This document shows, one piece after another, positions 11,367 to 22,944 of a stretch of 64,000 nt of DNA. The translations under genes and the position numbers were made by a program. The stretch comes from Cyrtodaria siliqua (taxonomy: Eukaryota > Mollusca > Bivalvia > Adapedonta > Hiatellidae). Location of the stretch: positions 20,178 to 84,177 of the forward strand of contig JAWPHD010011414.1 of NCBI GenBank assembly GCA_037043455.1. Direction: 5' to 3'. The first letter of the stretch is position 1. The number at the start of each line of letters is the position of its first letter. The notes beneath the pieces were generated by a model. It ran no database searches and had not been told where the DNA came from. It saw only the letters and a program-made list of their open reading frames with translations.

Positions 11367-11419
11367 ACGACGGTCAGACGGTGATTGCGGAAAGTTGCTA
11401 GAGTGGAGTCTATGATATG

Positions 11420-11916
11420 ACGTCATAGATTTAAATGTAAATTGGTCAGTCAGTGAATGCCATAACTTTCAAAAGTATCTAGAACAGTATGACATGATAG
11501 TAGATTTTAATAATTATCGTATTATGAGTTTATATTCTGTTCCTAACATAGTGAAGAGTGCTATCAGTCAAAGCATTTGCTTATAACAGACCCCATACTG
11601 CCCATACTTCCAAGTAATTGAGATTCTGTGGGCGGGGGTGGGGTGAGTGCAACTTTTAAAAAACAACCCAATAAAACGTGCACACATTTTTTTCAGTCTA
11701 AGGGAGGTGATGAGGTTGGAGTGGGGTCGGGTGGGTGTTAGTGGGGAAATGTTGACAACAAAACAAAACAAAATGCGTAAAGTATGAATTTTCATAACTT
11801 TTCAGATTTTAGTGTGTGATATGGGTTAGGTGGGGGTTGCCCTTGGATCCGCCCCTGTCTGTGAATTTTTGTATGGCTGGACTCATAGCTCTAGGGTAAA
11901 AAAAGGATGTAATACA
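11420..11916. other. Non-coding spacer
   Basis: No gene is supported. There is a G-rich run (11,628-11,735, GGGGTGGGGTG type). The 75-codon minus ORF over it has no recognisable content. Confidence 0.25.
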
Positions 11917-11924
11917 AACAAGCT

Positions 11925-12110
11925 ATGGTCAGTACCGATAATTGCGGCGAGTTTTGAGAGAAGAAGGAATGACATTAAAACATATATAGTCATTGCGACA
12001 AATTGTGGGGGAAGAGTTAATGACGTAAAAACGTATATAGTGATTGCGACAAGTTGTAAGAAAGGAGTGAATGGTGTTGAACGTATCCAGTGATTGTGGG
12101 AAGCTGAAAC
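11925..12110 (+). repeat. ~63-bp tandem repeat, three units
   Basis: Units share AATGACNTTAAAACATATAT, AGTNATTGCGACAA and TTGT.G..GAAGAG. The phrase GTCATTGCGACAAATTG at 11,989 recurs as GTGATTGCGACAAGTTG at 12,041. The 87-codon ORF across it is repeat-derived. From 12,110 to 12,820 I see only AT-rich non-coding DNA. Confidence 0.5.
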
Positions 12111-12820
12111 ATTAAGGGTACGCTAGTCAATGGATGGTTTATTCTGCAGCAGTTTGTGAGGACGACACCCAGTACGAAGCTGATAGTGAACATTTTGTTT
12201 CATTTCATCTTTGTGTCATAATTTACAGGTTATGATAAGAGATTCATACAGTGTCAGTACGACTGACTCATAGAATAACTTTATATGGTGATACATAAAG
12301 GTGTATATTAGTGCCATTGATAGTGCTCAGAATGTTGAACTCAGAGAGTATAGTGTGCCGAGGGATCAAAGAGAAATTATTAAATCTTGTCAGTTTTTTC
12401 TTTGGGGGTTGGAGGGGGTTGTGGGTGGTGGGGGCGTTCTTATAGCCATTACGCGGATATATTTCCAGTAGCAAAACATATATATGTTTACCTATTTTGA
12501 GAGGGAAAAATCCCAATTGAAAGAGAATATTAAAAAAAAGTAGCCAAGTATGAAATGCTTTTTAATGTCACTGTTGACTTTGGTGTACTTTGAACATTAT
12601 TTAAATTATGAAGTGAATGTTTTAGTGTATTTTTTTCCCAATTTTAAGAAAAATTCCCAACTGACGGTATGAGTATGAAAATGTATTTTATTTTATTCTT
12701 TATTAATATTGTTACAATAGTTTCGCTTTAACCCAAGTAAGTCTCTGTAAAACGTAACAATACTGTCGCTGTATTTTGTTCTTGCCAATTATAATGCACT
12801 TCAGTTGATTCAGATATTGG

Positions 12821-13170
12821 GTCCGTGGCCAAGTGGTTAGAGTCTCTGATTTATAGTCTCCGACTTGAAATCACTTGCCCCTCACTGCTGTGAGCTTGAG
12901 TCCTCATGGGACCAGGAATATTTACGTGAGGAAGATATCCAGCTGGCTTGCAGAATGTCGATGGTTCTACCTAGGTGCCAGCACATACAAATTGAAATAA
13001 TTGATATGCGCTATTTAATAGTCGCAACATTTTTGAACATTAAACAGTTGGATTACAGGATATTTGGCGAAAATTGTCAGGAGGTGCAACTGACGTTTTT
13101 CTCCATCAATAGAAGCTGGAAAGTCGCCATATGACCTTAGCTGTTGGTGCGACTATAAAATCCAAATCAA
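12821..13170 (+). mobile_element. MetaSINE-like tRNA SINE, interrupted
   Basis: The tRNA-like head (GTCCGTGGCCAAGTGGTTAG at 12,821) leads to a decayed B-box (~12,890), then GTGAGGAAGATATCCAGCTG, GAATGTCGATGGTTCTACC, AGGTGCCAGCAC, and after an insert GGAGGTGC, AGAAGCTGGAAAGTCGCC and the tail CTGTTGGTGCGACTATAAAA. The same body exists intact on the minus strand at 33,285-33,530. About 80 bp (12,983-13,065) split the central domain; that insert contains one arm of the inverted pair below. The family assignment (bivalve MetaSINE type) is from memory. Confidence 0.7.
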
Positions 13171-13512
13171 TTTAGATATTGCATCGCATAAAGGGAAGCA
13201 ATTGATGCTTAATTAATGGAGGCAATTTATAACTGCTTCATAAAAGGAAACAATTGATTCTAATCTAATGCTCCAATGATGAGGAGCGATTTCAAACTTT
13301 CGATTTTCCCCAGGTCTTGGTTCTGAATCCTGCGTAGCATAATGTAACAAAGAAATCCGAAGCAGGCCGGGTGACCGAGACTAAAACATGGCAGTTTTGC
13401 AAGCATGTCTACACCAAGTGAAATGCCTATTTGCCAAAATTCCTGTAATCCAACTGTTTCATGTTCAAAATATTTGCGACTATTAAATACCGCATATCAA
13501 TTATGTCAATTT
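12994..13512. repeat. Inverted repeat pair around the SINE tail
   Basis: The ~75-bp arm 12,994-13,072 (TTGATATGCGCTATTTAATA, GTCGCAACATTT, CAGTTGGATTACAGGA) returns inverted at 13,430-13,512 (GCCAAAATTCCTGTAATCC, AACTGTTTCATGTTC, TATTAAATACCGCATATCAA). The spacer holds the SINE tail and ordinary sequence. A second direct pair of ~100-bp units (GCGTTGCCATTAAACAAAAT at 13,633 and 13,720) follows. Confidence 0.6.
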
Positions 13513-13989
13513 GTTTGTCAGTAAAACAATAAAAACATTAGAAACGGGTTAATCAGTATTGAAACTTTGACTTCCACAACAATATATCAGTGGTTTACGA
13601 ATCGTATATTGTGTGTGACGACTCCACTAATGCGTTGCCATTAAACAAAATGTGCGAACATTAAACGACTGATATAATCGTTTAAGAGTCGTAAATTGTG
13701 TTTAACAGCTCTACTAATGCGTTGCCATTAAACAAAATGTGTGAACATTAAATGACTGACATGCCTTCGCAAACTTCTAAATTTCAATACAGTATATTGA
13801 TAGTACCTATTTAAAATGCTTTTGTGTTCCTAGCCAGAAAATAACCTAGATTGGAAGCGTGTTTATCATGTCGATCTGCATAATTCGTCAGCATTTCTTT
13901 TGATGATGTCAGGATATATTTGATGACGTCAGGGTAGAAAATGGAAAAAAGGGTAAATTAAATTATTTTAAACAGTCAAGCTGATAAAT

Positions 13990-14133
13990 AGAATATCATC
14001 TTAGTGCCTGATCGTATCCAGGTTATCAGGTTCGGCACGAAAAAAATGAAGCCCTCGGCACAGCCTCGGACTTCATTTGTTTCTCAACCTCACCTGATAA
14101 ACTGGATGTGATCAGGCACTAACATGATATTCT
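13990..14133. repeat. 144-bp imperfect palindrome
   Basis: The arms (GAATATCATCTTAGTGCCTG, ATCGTATCCAGG, TTATCAGGT at the left; ACCTGATAAACTGG, TGATCAGGCACTAA, CATGATATTC at the right) close on a CCCTCGGCACAGCCTCGG loop. It would fold as a long hairpin and looks like a small foldback MITE; no target duplication is clear. Confidence 0.65.
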
Positions 14134-14788
14134 CTATATCTATATAAAAAAAATGATACCAGGCTAATAATGTCGACCTCGGCTTTGACCGGGTAATTCA
14201 TGGGCCAGGAAACATGTTCCCATGAAGAGGTCTGCGTCTCTGTCCTGTATTAGGGTGTGAGTAAGCCCGAGTCACCGATTGCAGTAGAATGTTAAAGCAA
14301 GCTTCAATGTTCCTGAAAAGGAACACAAGATTATCTACTTTACTTTGTGAACTTCTTTTCCAGAAAAAAATGTTTTGAGAGTATTTTAATGATGTTAATA
14401 TATTTACTGATTTTGTCAAAATGTTAAAAGAATAAAGGTATTAAAAAATAACACTATAAAATTGATATATTTTTTATAATGTATTTACCCTAATAGTAAC
14501 ATCCGGGCGCTATGCAAAATGCCATTGAGGCGCTCGTATAAAATGTATAAAAAAAGTTTGTTTTTTATTGAATTCAGATTTTTTGGGAGGTGATTTTTGG
14601 ATACGAAAGATCGAAACTGTATTGAATTTTGAAGTATTTTTATTTATTTATTATTATATACATAATAGATTAATACATATATCAGTATGGTAAAACTGGT
14701 TACCAATACCATACCAAATTTGACAAAAAACAGCCAAGGCATTGACAGTTTGAAAATATCATCTTCCAAAATCCATGTTATCTAGAAC

Positions 14789-15204
14789 CGCCCCGTGTGG
14801 TTCCGGCGGCCCCGTTTGTTCCGGGGCAAACAATAGGACCACTGCAGGTCCCGTTGGAGGGGTAGGCAGAGGGGTAGAACACGACAAATTCATGTTCATT
14901 TTATCATTTTTTGGTCATGCTCAATAAAGGTCTTCATCATGACCCCTGCATTGTTTCAGGTGCCATCTCGCTCAAACACTAGAGTTGTGGCAGAAAAACA
15001 ATAAACGTGGATCCAGCGTAAATGGAGTGTATACAATAGAATTTGCAGCAACTCTGCAGTTCAGGGTGAGAAGGTTCTAGGCCCATTCTCCATATTTTAT
15101 CTCGATGTACATGGAGGATGAGCCTGGCATGTTCATTACTGTTAGGCGCCATATAACCTTTCATGTGTTGGTGCGCCTTAAAACCTCAATTATATTCAAT
15201 TCAT
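14789..15204 (+). mobile_element. SINE family 2 with 11-bp target duplication
   Basis: The element runs from CCGCCCCGTGTGGTTCCGG to a TTGGTGCGCCTTAAAACC tail followed by CAATTATATTCAATTCA. TTATCTAGAAC stands directly on both sides (14,778-14,788 and 15,205-15,215), a clean target duplication. The tail matches that of the MetaSINE-like family (GCCATATRACCT, TGTTGGTGCG, AAAACC), implying a shared LINE partner. The head is GC-rich with no clear tRNA boxes, so its RNA origin is open. Confidence 0.75.
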
Positions 15205-15215
15205 TTATCTAGAAC

Positions 15216-16236
15216 GAATGTTGTGTTAAACTTGTGTTAAACTACTTTGCTGGTATGTAATGCAGATTGTTTTAAAAAAGAATTTGACCTTTCCATTGTT
15301 AAAATGTGTAGATTTATTTATTTAGAATATATAATTATATATTGTGATATTTGAGATATAACAAAAAATACATTATAAATAAACGTTATGTCACAAATTG
15401 CAAAAATAAATCCATTTTAAACTTACAATTGCTGTTTGTCATGATTTTTTCTTACCAGATATTGTATTCCCCTAACTTTAAAGGCACTTAGCCATATTTA
15501 GTGGCCCTTGCATAATTTTCAAAACAACACATTTTAAAAATCCATTTTAATAATATTCTTCACGTGCACGCTTTAAATGTTAAATTTTATGATTTTGTGT
15601 TTAACAGTATTGACAGCCCTGAATTACACAGCGACCATCATCTGAGCCTGATGTACACAGTTCACCATGAGCGGCAGCAGTATATAACATAACAACAATA
15701 AATAGTCGTACTAGAGGCAGCCATTGTTTTTACCACCTAACAGTACGGAAACTGTATATTAATTTTCAAGATTTATAGTTGCATATTTGGCACTGCACGC
15801 TTATCTGTCGAGTTATTCTAAAGAAAATGGTGACAGATCTTTGTTAAGGAATCAATAGTCGTGAAACTAATGCGAAATAACATTTTTGGGTGATTCTGAA
15901 TTTTCAGTTTTTTCAATTGTTTTGGTTTAAAATGTTCCTAAGGAATACAGAAACACGAAACAGTTTCTATTTTTGGAATGCTGTGTGTATTTAAACTTTA
16001 AACTTTAATCTTATTGAAATAAAAAATGGATGGTCCTTAACTTATATTGAGGTGTATATGTACACAGTTCCTCAGTCTACTAATGAAGAGGAATATACAT
16101 GTATATAACATACATATTTTGAATAACGAAACTCTATAGACACAATATAAATGGCTTCAAACAACCAGACCAACCGGCGGCACGATTTACCCAAATATAC
16201 CCAAATACATCCCAAATACACCCTATCCAATTGTTT
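15216..16236. other. Unique-looking part of duplicated unit, no gene
   Basis: AT-rich sequence shared with 20,219-21,214. No exon signal or ORF of note. It includes AACAGTATTGACAGCCCTGA and the short tandem phrase ACATCCCAAATACACCC near the right end. Confidence 0.35.
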
Positions 16237-17385
16237 TTTCTAGTCAATTCTAAATTGTGTATACAATTAAATCTAAACAAAAGTCGGTGTCCTTTCTTTT
16301 GCAACTGAGTATATCAAACAGAAGATTTGGCTTTACTGTCAGTTCATTAGCGTGAAAGGGAGATAACGAGTAAACAAATAAAAAATATCGATAATCTGCT
16401 GCACTGCGCATATCCTGTGTATAGCAGGCAAGCGATAGCCAAACGTCGATTTTCAATAGGATTTCCCATTCAGTAGGTAAATCGCATGTATCGTATATAT
16501 AAACTCGGTGGAGCAGTCTCGTGTTATCTCCCTTACATGTTTGTAAGCCGCCGTAATATGTTGCACAGGCGAAGAGGTTTGAAGATATCATTATATAAAA
16601 TCAATTGACTCCCCGGGTCACCATTATTCTAGGCTGCTGCCCATCCTCCCATCCACCCCCCACCCCCACCCCCACCCCCCACCCCACCCACCCACCACTA
16701 GAAAGCTTTTTTTTTTTACATATTTCTGTGTTTAGCTCATTTCTTACACATATATAATATATATGTAAAAAAAAATAAAAAACGGTTTCGAGAGTAGGGG
16801 TGGGGGTGTTGGGCGGTGTGGGAGGGGGTTACATAGCTATATGTGTAAGAAATGAGCAAAACAACAGAAAAATGTTTAAAAGACATTTTAAAAAAAAAGT
16901 TTCAAGTGGTGGTTGGGTGGTGCAGGGGTGGGGGGTGGATGGGCAGCAGTCTAGAATAATGGTGACCCGGGGAGTCAAGTGATTTTATATAATTATATGT
17001 TCAAAACTCTTCTCCTCTGTGTGTGTATTTCTAAGGATTATAGTCCCTCAACCAGGCGTCCTACCCGACGATTCTGAAACTGTAAAGGCATCATATTACG
17101 GCGGCTTACAAAATGTAAGGGAGATAACACGATACTGCTCCACCGCGTTTAAATATACGACACATGCGATTTACCGAATGAATGGGAAATCCTATTGAAA
17201 ATCAACGTTTCGCTATCACTTGTCTGGTATACACAGGATATGCGCAGTGAAGCATATTATCGATATTTTTGATTTGTTTACTCGTTATCTCCCTTTCACG
17301 CTGATGAAGCCAAACCTCCTGTTTGATATAGAAAGTGGACACTAACTTTTGTTTAGATTTAATCGTATACACAATTTAGAATTAA
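16237..17385. repeat. Palindrome 1: module M forward, then inverted
   Basis: Module M (16,237-16,600; ATTGTGTATACAATTAAATC, GTGAAAGGGAGATAACGAG, AATAGGATTTCCCATTCAG, TGTTATCTCCCTTACATG, AGCCGCCGTAATATG) returns inverted at 17,090-17,385. The loop contains its own inverted pair: CCGGGTCACCATTATTCTA and C-rich DNA at the left, G-rich DNA and TAGAATAATGGTGACCCGG at the right, meeting at ACACATATATAATATATATG (16,747). The whole could fold into one ~1.1-kb hairpin. Confidence 0.8.
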
Positions 17386-17938
17386 CTTGACAAATTCCAA
17401 AATGAATATGTCATGTTTGGTACCAAAGTTTTTATCATACCATTGCCAATACCATGGGTCATTTGTTTTTTCAATAGGTCAAATCATTAAGGGTCTGTCG
17501 CTTGATAAAGAGGATAGGGTGTAAAGTAAAATGTTCAAAGTGTCCAGTTTCTTTTCATTTCCCCATCTCAGTTTTGTGCTGAATCACAGACGTATTAGGT
17601 CTGTGTTTACTGGTATGCCTTTTTAGTAAAATATAACATTTAAAGGGACTCACGGCAATCTTCTTTTTTAAAAAAAAAATCACGGTGTTTTGCATAACTT
17701 ACATATGTTCAATCATTAATATTAATTATAAGAATAGTATTAAGCAACCGATACTCAGTTGCAAAAGAGACTGGACACTGAAAATTTTACTTAACACCCT
17801 ATCCTCTTTATCAAGCGACACTCCCTTAATGATTTGACCTATTGAAAAACAAATGACACCATGATATTGGCAATGGAATGACAAAAACTTTGGTACCAAA
17901 CATAGCATATTCATTTTGGAATTTGTCAAGTTAATTCT
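17386..17938. repeat. Central palindrome between modules (MITE-like core)
   Basis: 17,386-17,560 (GGTACCAAAGTTTTTATC, CAAATCATTAAGGG, GCTTGATAAAGAGGATAGGG) recurs inverted at 17,760-17,938. The centre (17,643-17,745) is AAAGGGACTCACGGCAATC, a T/A run, ATCACGGTG and ATTAATATTAATTATAAGAA. Similar phrases occur at 35,180-35,300 (AAAGGCACACACGGCAATTG, ATTAATATTAATTATAA), so the core belongs to a dispersed family. The 75-codon minus ORF is a shadow. Confidence 0.65.
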
Positions 17939-19047
17939 AAATTGTGTATACAATTAAATCTAAACAAAAGTCGGTGTCCACTTTCTTTTGCAACTGAGTA
18001 TATCAAACAGAAGATTTGGATTTACTGTCAATTCATTAGCGTGAAAGGGAGATAACGAGTAAACAAATCAAAAATATCGATAATCTGCTACACTGCGCAT
18101 ATCGTGTGTATACCAGGCAAGCGATAGCCAAACGTCGATTTTCAATAGGATTTCCCATTCAGTCGGTAAATCGCATGTATCGTATATTTAAACACGGTGG
18201 AGCAGTCTCGTGTTATCGCCCTTACATGTCTGTAAGCCGCCGTAATATGTTTCACAGGAGAAGAGGTTTGAAGATATCATTATATAAAATCAATTGGCTC
18301 CCCGGGTCACCATTATTCTAGACTGCTGCCCATCATCCCATCCACCAAACACCCCCTCCCCCCCCCACCCCACCCCCACCCCAATCCCCACCCACCACTA
18401 GAAAGCTTTTTTTTTTTTTTTTTTTACATATGTCTGTGTTGTTTTGCTCATTTCTTACACATATATAATAAATATGTAAAAAAAAAAAAAACGGTTTCGA
18501 GAGTAGGGGTGGGTGTGTGGGGCGGTGAGGGAGGGGGTTAAATTGCTATATGTGTAAGAAAAAAGCAAAACAACAGAAATGCGGTGGTTGGATGGTGCAG
18601 GGGTGGGGGTTGGATGGGCAGCAGTCTAGAATAATGGTGACCCGGGGAGTCAAGTGATTTTATATAATTATATATTCAAAACTCTTCTCCTCTGTGTGTG
18701 TATTTCTAAGGATTATAGTCCCTCAACCAGGCGTCCTACCCGACGATTCTGAAACTGTAAAGGCATCATATTACGGCGGCTTACAAACATGTAAGGGAGA
18801 TAACACGATACTGCTCCACCGCATTTAAATATACGACACATGCGATTTACCGAATGAATGGGAAATCCTATTGAAAATCGACGTTTCGCTATCACTTGCC
18901 TGGTATACACAGGATATGCGCAGTGAAGCATATTATCGATATTTTTGATTTGTTTACTCGTTATCTCCCTTTCACGCTAATGAACTGACTCAGTAAAGCC
19001 AAATCTCCTGTTTGATATAGAAAGTGGACACTGACTTTTGTTTAGAT
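17939..19047. repeat. Palindrome 2: module M forward, then inverted
   Basis: The forward module (17,939-18,310) and inverted module (18,755-19,047) flank a C-rich/G-rich loop centred near 18,475 with the same TTTCTTACACATATATAATA phrase. The inverted copy stops at TTTAGATCC, where a SINE tail (19,048-19,105) marks the junction with the second duplicated unit. Confidence 0.75.
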
Positions 19048-19105
19048 CCATCAATAGAAGCTGGAAATTCGCCATATGACCTTAGCTGTTGGTGCGACTA
19101 TAAAA
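19048..19105 (+). mobile_element. MetaSINE-like tail at the duplication junction
   Basis: CATCAATAGAAGCTGGAAAT, TCGCCATATGACCTTAGCTG and TTGGTGCGACTATAAAAATG match the last ~55 bp of the SINE at 12,821-13,170, including the same CCATCAATAG variant. The fragment sits exactly between the two ~5-kb units. The duplication therefore probably extended leftward to the SINE or recombined through it. Confidence 0.7.
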
Positions 19106-19788
19106 ATGGTGGGTGCGGGTAATTCATGAGCCAGGAAACATGTTCCTATGAAGAGGTCTGCGTCTCTGTCCTATATTAGGGTGTGAGTAAGCCCGAGTCA
19201 CCGATTGCAGTAGAATGTTAAAGCAAGCTTCAATGTTCCTGAAAAGGATCACAAGATTATCTACTTTACTTTGTGAATTTCTTTTCCAGAAAGAATTGTT
19301 TTGAGAGTATTTGAATGATGTTAATATATTTACTGATTTTGTCAAAATGTCTTTTACATGGATTTCTAGTTTTCTTTCTGTAGGATTTTATATAGGTCAT
19401 AAGAGGATGCACATCTTCTCCAGTTAAAAGAATAAAGGTATTAAAATAAACACTATAAAATTTGTATATTTTTTATAATGTATTTATCCTAATAGTAACA
19501 TCCGGGCACTATGCAAAATGCCATTGAGGCGCTCTTATAAAATGTAAAAAAAATAGTGTTTTTTTTTTATTGAATTCAGATTTTTTGGGAGGTGATTTTT
19601 GGATACGAAAGATCGAAAATGTATTGAATTTTAAAGTAGTTTTATTTATTTATTACTAGATATATAATAGATTAATAGATATATCAGTATGGTAAAACTG
19701 GTTACCAATACCATACCAAATATGACAAAACAGCCAAGGCATTGACAATTTGAAAATATCATCTTCCAAAATCCATGTTATCTAGAAA

Positions 19789-20207
19789 CGCCCCATGTGG
19801 TTCCGGCGGCCCCATTTGATTCCGGGGCAAACAATAGGGCCACTGCAAATCCCGTTGGAGGGGTAGGCAGAGGGGTAGAACCCCACAAATTATGTTCATT
19901 TTATCATTTTTTGTTCATGTTCATTAAAGTTCTTCATCATGATCCCTGCATTGTTTCAGGTGCCATATCGCTCAAATCACTAGAGCAGTGGCAGAAAAAC
20001 AATAAACGTGGCTCCAGCATAAATGGAGTGTTTACAATAGAATTTGCAGCAACTCTGCATTTCTGCAGGTGAGAAGGTTCTAGGCCCATTCTCCATATTT
20101 TATCTCAATGTACATGGAGTATGAGCATGGCTTGTTCATTCCTGTTAGGCGCCATATAACCTTTCATGTGTTGGTGCGCCTTAAAACCCCAATTCTATTC
20201 AATTAAT
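19789..20207 (+). mobile_element. SINE family 2, second copy by duplication
   Basis: Homologous to 14,789-15,204 with the same flanks (TTATCTAGAA at 19,778 and TTATCTAGAAC at 20,208). The SINE was therefore present before the unit was duplicated. The 91-codon ORF over it is a shadow. Confidence 0.75.
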
Positions 20208-21214
20208 TTATCTAGAACGAATGTTGCGTTAAACTTTTGCTGGATTGTTGTAAAAAAGAATTTGACATTTCCATTGTTAAAATGTGTAGATTTATTAAGA
20301 ATATATAATTATATATTGTGATATATGAGATATAACAAAAAAAATACATTATAAATAAACGTTATGTCACAAATTGCAAAAATAAATCCATTTTAAACTT
20401 ACAATTGCTGTTTGTCATGATTTTTTCTTACCAGATATTGTATTCCCCTTAATTTAAAGGCACTTAGCCATATTTAGTGGCCCTTGCATGATTTTCAAAA
20501 CAACAAATTTTAAAAATCCATTTTAATAATATTCTTCACGTGCACGCTTTAAATGTTAAATTTTATGATTTTGTGTTTAACAGTATTGACAGCCCTGAAT
20601 TACACAGCGACCATCATCTGAGCCTGATGTACACAATTCACCATGGGCGGCAGCAGTATATAACATAACAACAATAAATAGTCGTACCAGAGGCAGCCAT
20701 TGTTTTTACCACCTAACAGTACGGAAACTGTATATTAATTTTCAAGATTTATAGTTGCATATTTGGCACTGCACGCTTATCTGTCGAGTTATTCTAAAGA
20801 AAATGGTGACAGATCTTTGTTAAGGAATCAATAGTCGTGAAACTAATACGAAATAACATTTTTGGGTGATTCTGAATTTTCAATTTTTTCATTTTTTTTG
20901 GTATAAAATGTTCCTAAGGAATACAGAAACACGAAACAGTTTCTATTTTTGGAATGCTGTGTGTATTTACTTTAAACTTTAATCTTATTGAAATAAAAAA
21001 TGGATGGTCCTTAACTTATTTTGAGGTGTATATGTACACAGCTCCTCAATCTACTAATGAAGAGGAATATACATGTATATAACATACATATTTTGAATAA
21101 CGAAACTCTGTAGACACAATATAAATGGCTTCAAACAGCCAGACCAACCGGCGGCACGATTTACCCAAAAATATACCCAAATACATCCCAAATACACCCT
21201 ATCCAATTGTTTTT

Positions 21215-22384
21215 TCAAGTCAATTCTAAATTGTGTATACAATTAAATCTAAACAAAAGTCGGTGTCCTTTCTTTTGCAACTGAGTATATCAAACAGAAG
21301 ATTTGGCTTTACTGTCAGTTCATTAGCGTGAAAGGGAGATAACGAGTAAACAAATAAAAAATATCGATAATCTGCTGCACTGCGCATATCCTGTGTATAG
21401 CAGGCAAGCGATAGCCAAACGTCGATTTTCAATAGGATTTCCCATTCAGTCGGTAAATCGCATGTATCGTATATTTAAACTCGGTGGAGCAGTCTCGTGT
21501 TATCTCCATTTAATACATGTTTGTAAGCCGCCGTAATATGTTGCACAGGCGAAGAGGTTTGAAGATTTCATTATATAAAATCAATTGACTCCCCGGGTCA
21601 CCATTATTCTAGACTGCTGCCCATCCTCCCATCCTCCCATCCATCCCCACCCCCCACCCCCCACCCCCACCCCCACCCACACACCCCACCCACCACTAGA
21701 AAGCTTTTTTTTTTTTTTTTTTTACATATTTCTGTGTTTAGCTCATTTCTTACACATATATAATATATATGTAAAAAAAAATAAAAAACGGTGTCGAGAG
21801 TAGGGGTGGGGGTGTTGGGCGGTGGGGGAGGGGGTTACATAGCTATATGTGTAAGAAATGAGCAAAACAACAGAAATATGTTTAAAAAACATTTAAAAAA
21901 AAAGGTTTCAAGTGGTGGTTGGGTGGTGCAGGGGTGGGGGGTGGATGGGCAGCAGTCTAGAATAATGGTGACCCGGGGAGTCAAGTGATTTTATATAATT
22001 ATATGTTCAAAACTCTTCTCCTCTGTGTGTGTATTTCTAAGGATTATAGTCCCTCAACCAGGCGTCCTACCCGACGATTCTGAAACTGTAAAGGCATCAT
22101 ATTACGGCGGCTTACAAAATGTAAGGGAGATAACACGATACTGCTCCACCGTGTTTAAATATACGACACATGCGATTTACCGAATGAATGGGAAATCCTA
22201 TTGAAAATCAACGTTTCGCTATCACTTGTCTGGTATACACAGGATATGCGCAGTGAAGCATATTATCGATATTTTTGATTTGTTTACTCGTTATCTCCCT
22301 TTCACGCTAATGAAGCCAAACCTACTGTTTGATATAGAAAGTGGACACTAACTTTTGTTTAGATTTAATCGTATACACAATTTA
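21215..22384. repeat. Palindrome 3: module M forward, then inverted
   Basis: Copy-2 equivalent of palindrome 1. The forward module is at 21,215-21,600 and the inverted at 22,097-22,384; the loop is centred near 21,765. A long T run (about 21,704-21,723) lies in the left half of the loop. Confidence 0.8.
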
Positions 22385-22944
22385 GAATTAACTTGACAAA
22401 TTCCAAAATGAATATGCCATGTTTGGTACCAAAGTTTTTATCATTCCATTGCCAATACCATGGGTCATTTGTTTTTTCAATAGGTCAAATCATTAAGGGT
22501 CTGTCGCTTGATAAAGAGGATAGGGTGTAAAGTAAAACGTTCAAAGTGTCCAGTTTCTTTTCATTTCCCCATCTCAGTTTTGTGCTGAATCACAGACGTA
22601 TTAGGTCTGTGTTTACTGGTATGCCTTTTTAGTAAAATATAACATTTAAAGGGACTCACGGCAATCTTCTTTTTTTTAAAAAAAATCACGGTGTTTTGCA
22701 TAACTTACATATGTTCAATCATTAATATTAATTATAAGAATAGTATTAAGCAACCGATACTCAGTTGCAAAAGAGACTGGACACTGAAAATTTTACTTAA
22801 CACCCTATCCTCTTTATCAAGCGACACTCCCTTAATGATTTGACCTATTGAAAAACAAATGACACCATGATATTGGCAATGGAATGACAAAAACTTTGGT
22901 ACCGAACATAGCATATTCATTTTGGAATTTGTCAAGTTAATTCT
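22385..22944. repeat. Central palindrome of copy 2
   Basis: Equivalent of 17,386-17,938. Arms GGTACCAAAGTTTTTATC and its inverted copy (22,886) flank the AAAGGGACTCACGGCAATC core at 22,648. Confidence 0.65.

Larger units (their letters stand above)
14189..19047. repeat. ~5-kb duplicated unit, copy 1
   Basis: The segment starting GGGTAATTCATGGGCCAGG repeats from 19,118 with offsets growing from ~4,930 to ~5,006 bp because of small indels. Order: a 14.2-kb hairpin-free lead, a SINE (14,789-15,204), unique-looking DNA (15.2-16.2 kb) and then alternating inverted modules. All ORFs inside (60-113 codons) recur in copy 2 as the same non-coding shadows. Copies differ by scattered substitutions, so the duplication is not very recent. 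Confidence 0.85.

Noticed and set aside
16250..16591. 113-codon minus ORF, repeated in part at 21,226-21,432
   Set aside because: It lies in module M of the palindromes, changes length freely between copies and ends at arbitrary indels; duplication alone explains its conservation.
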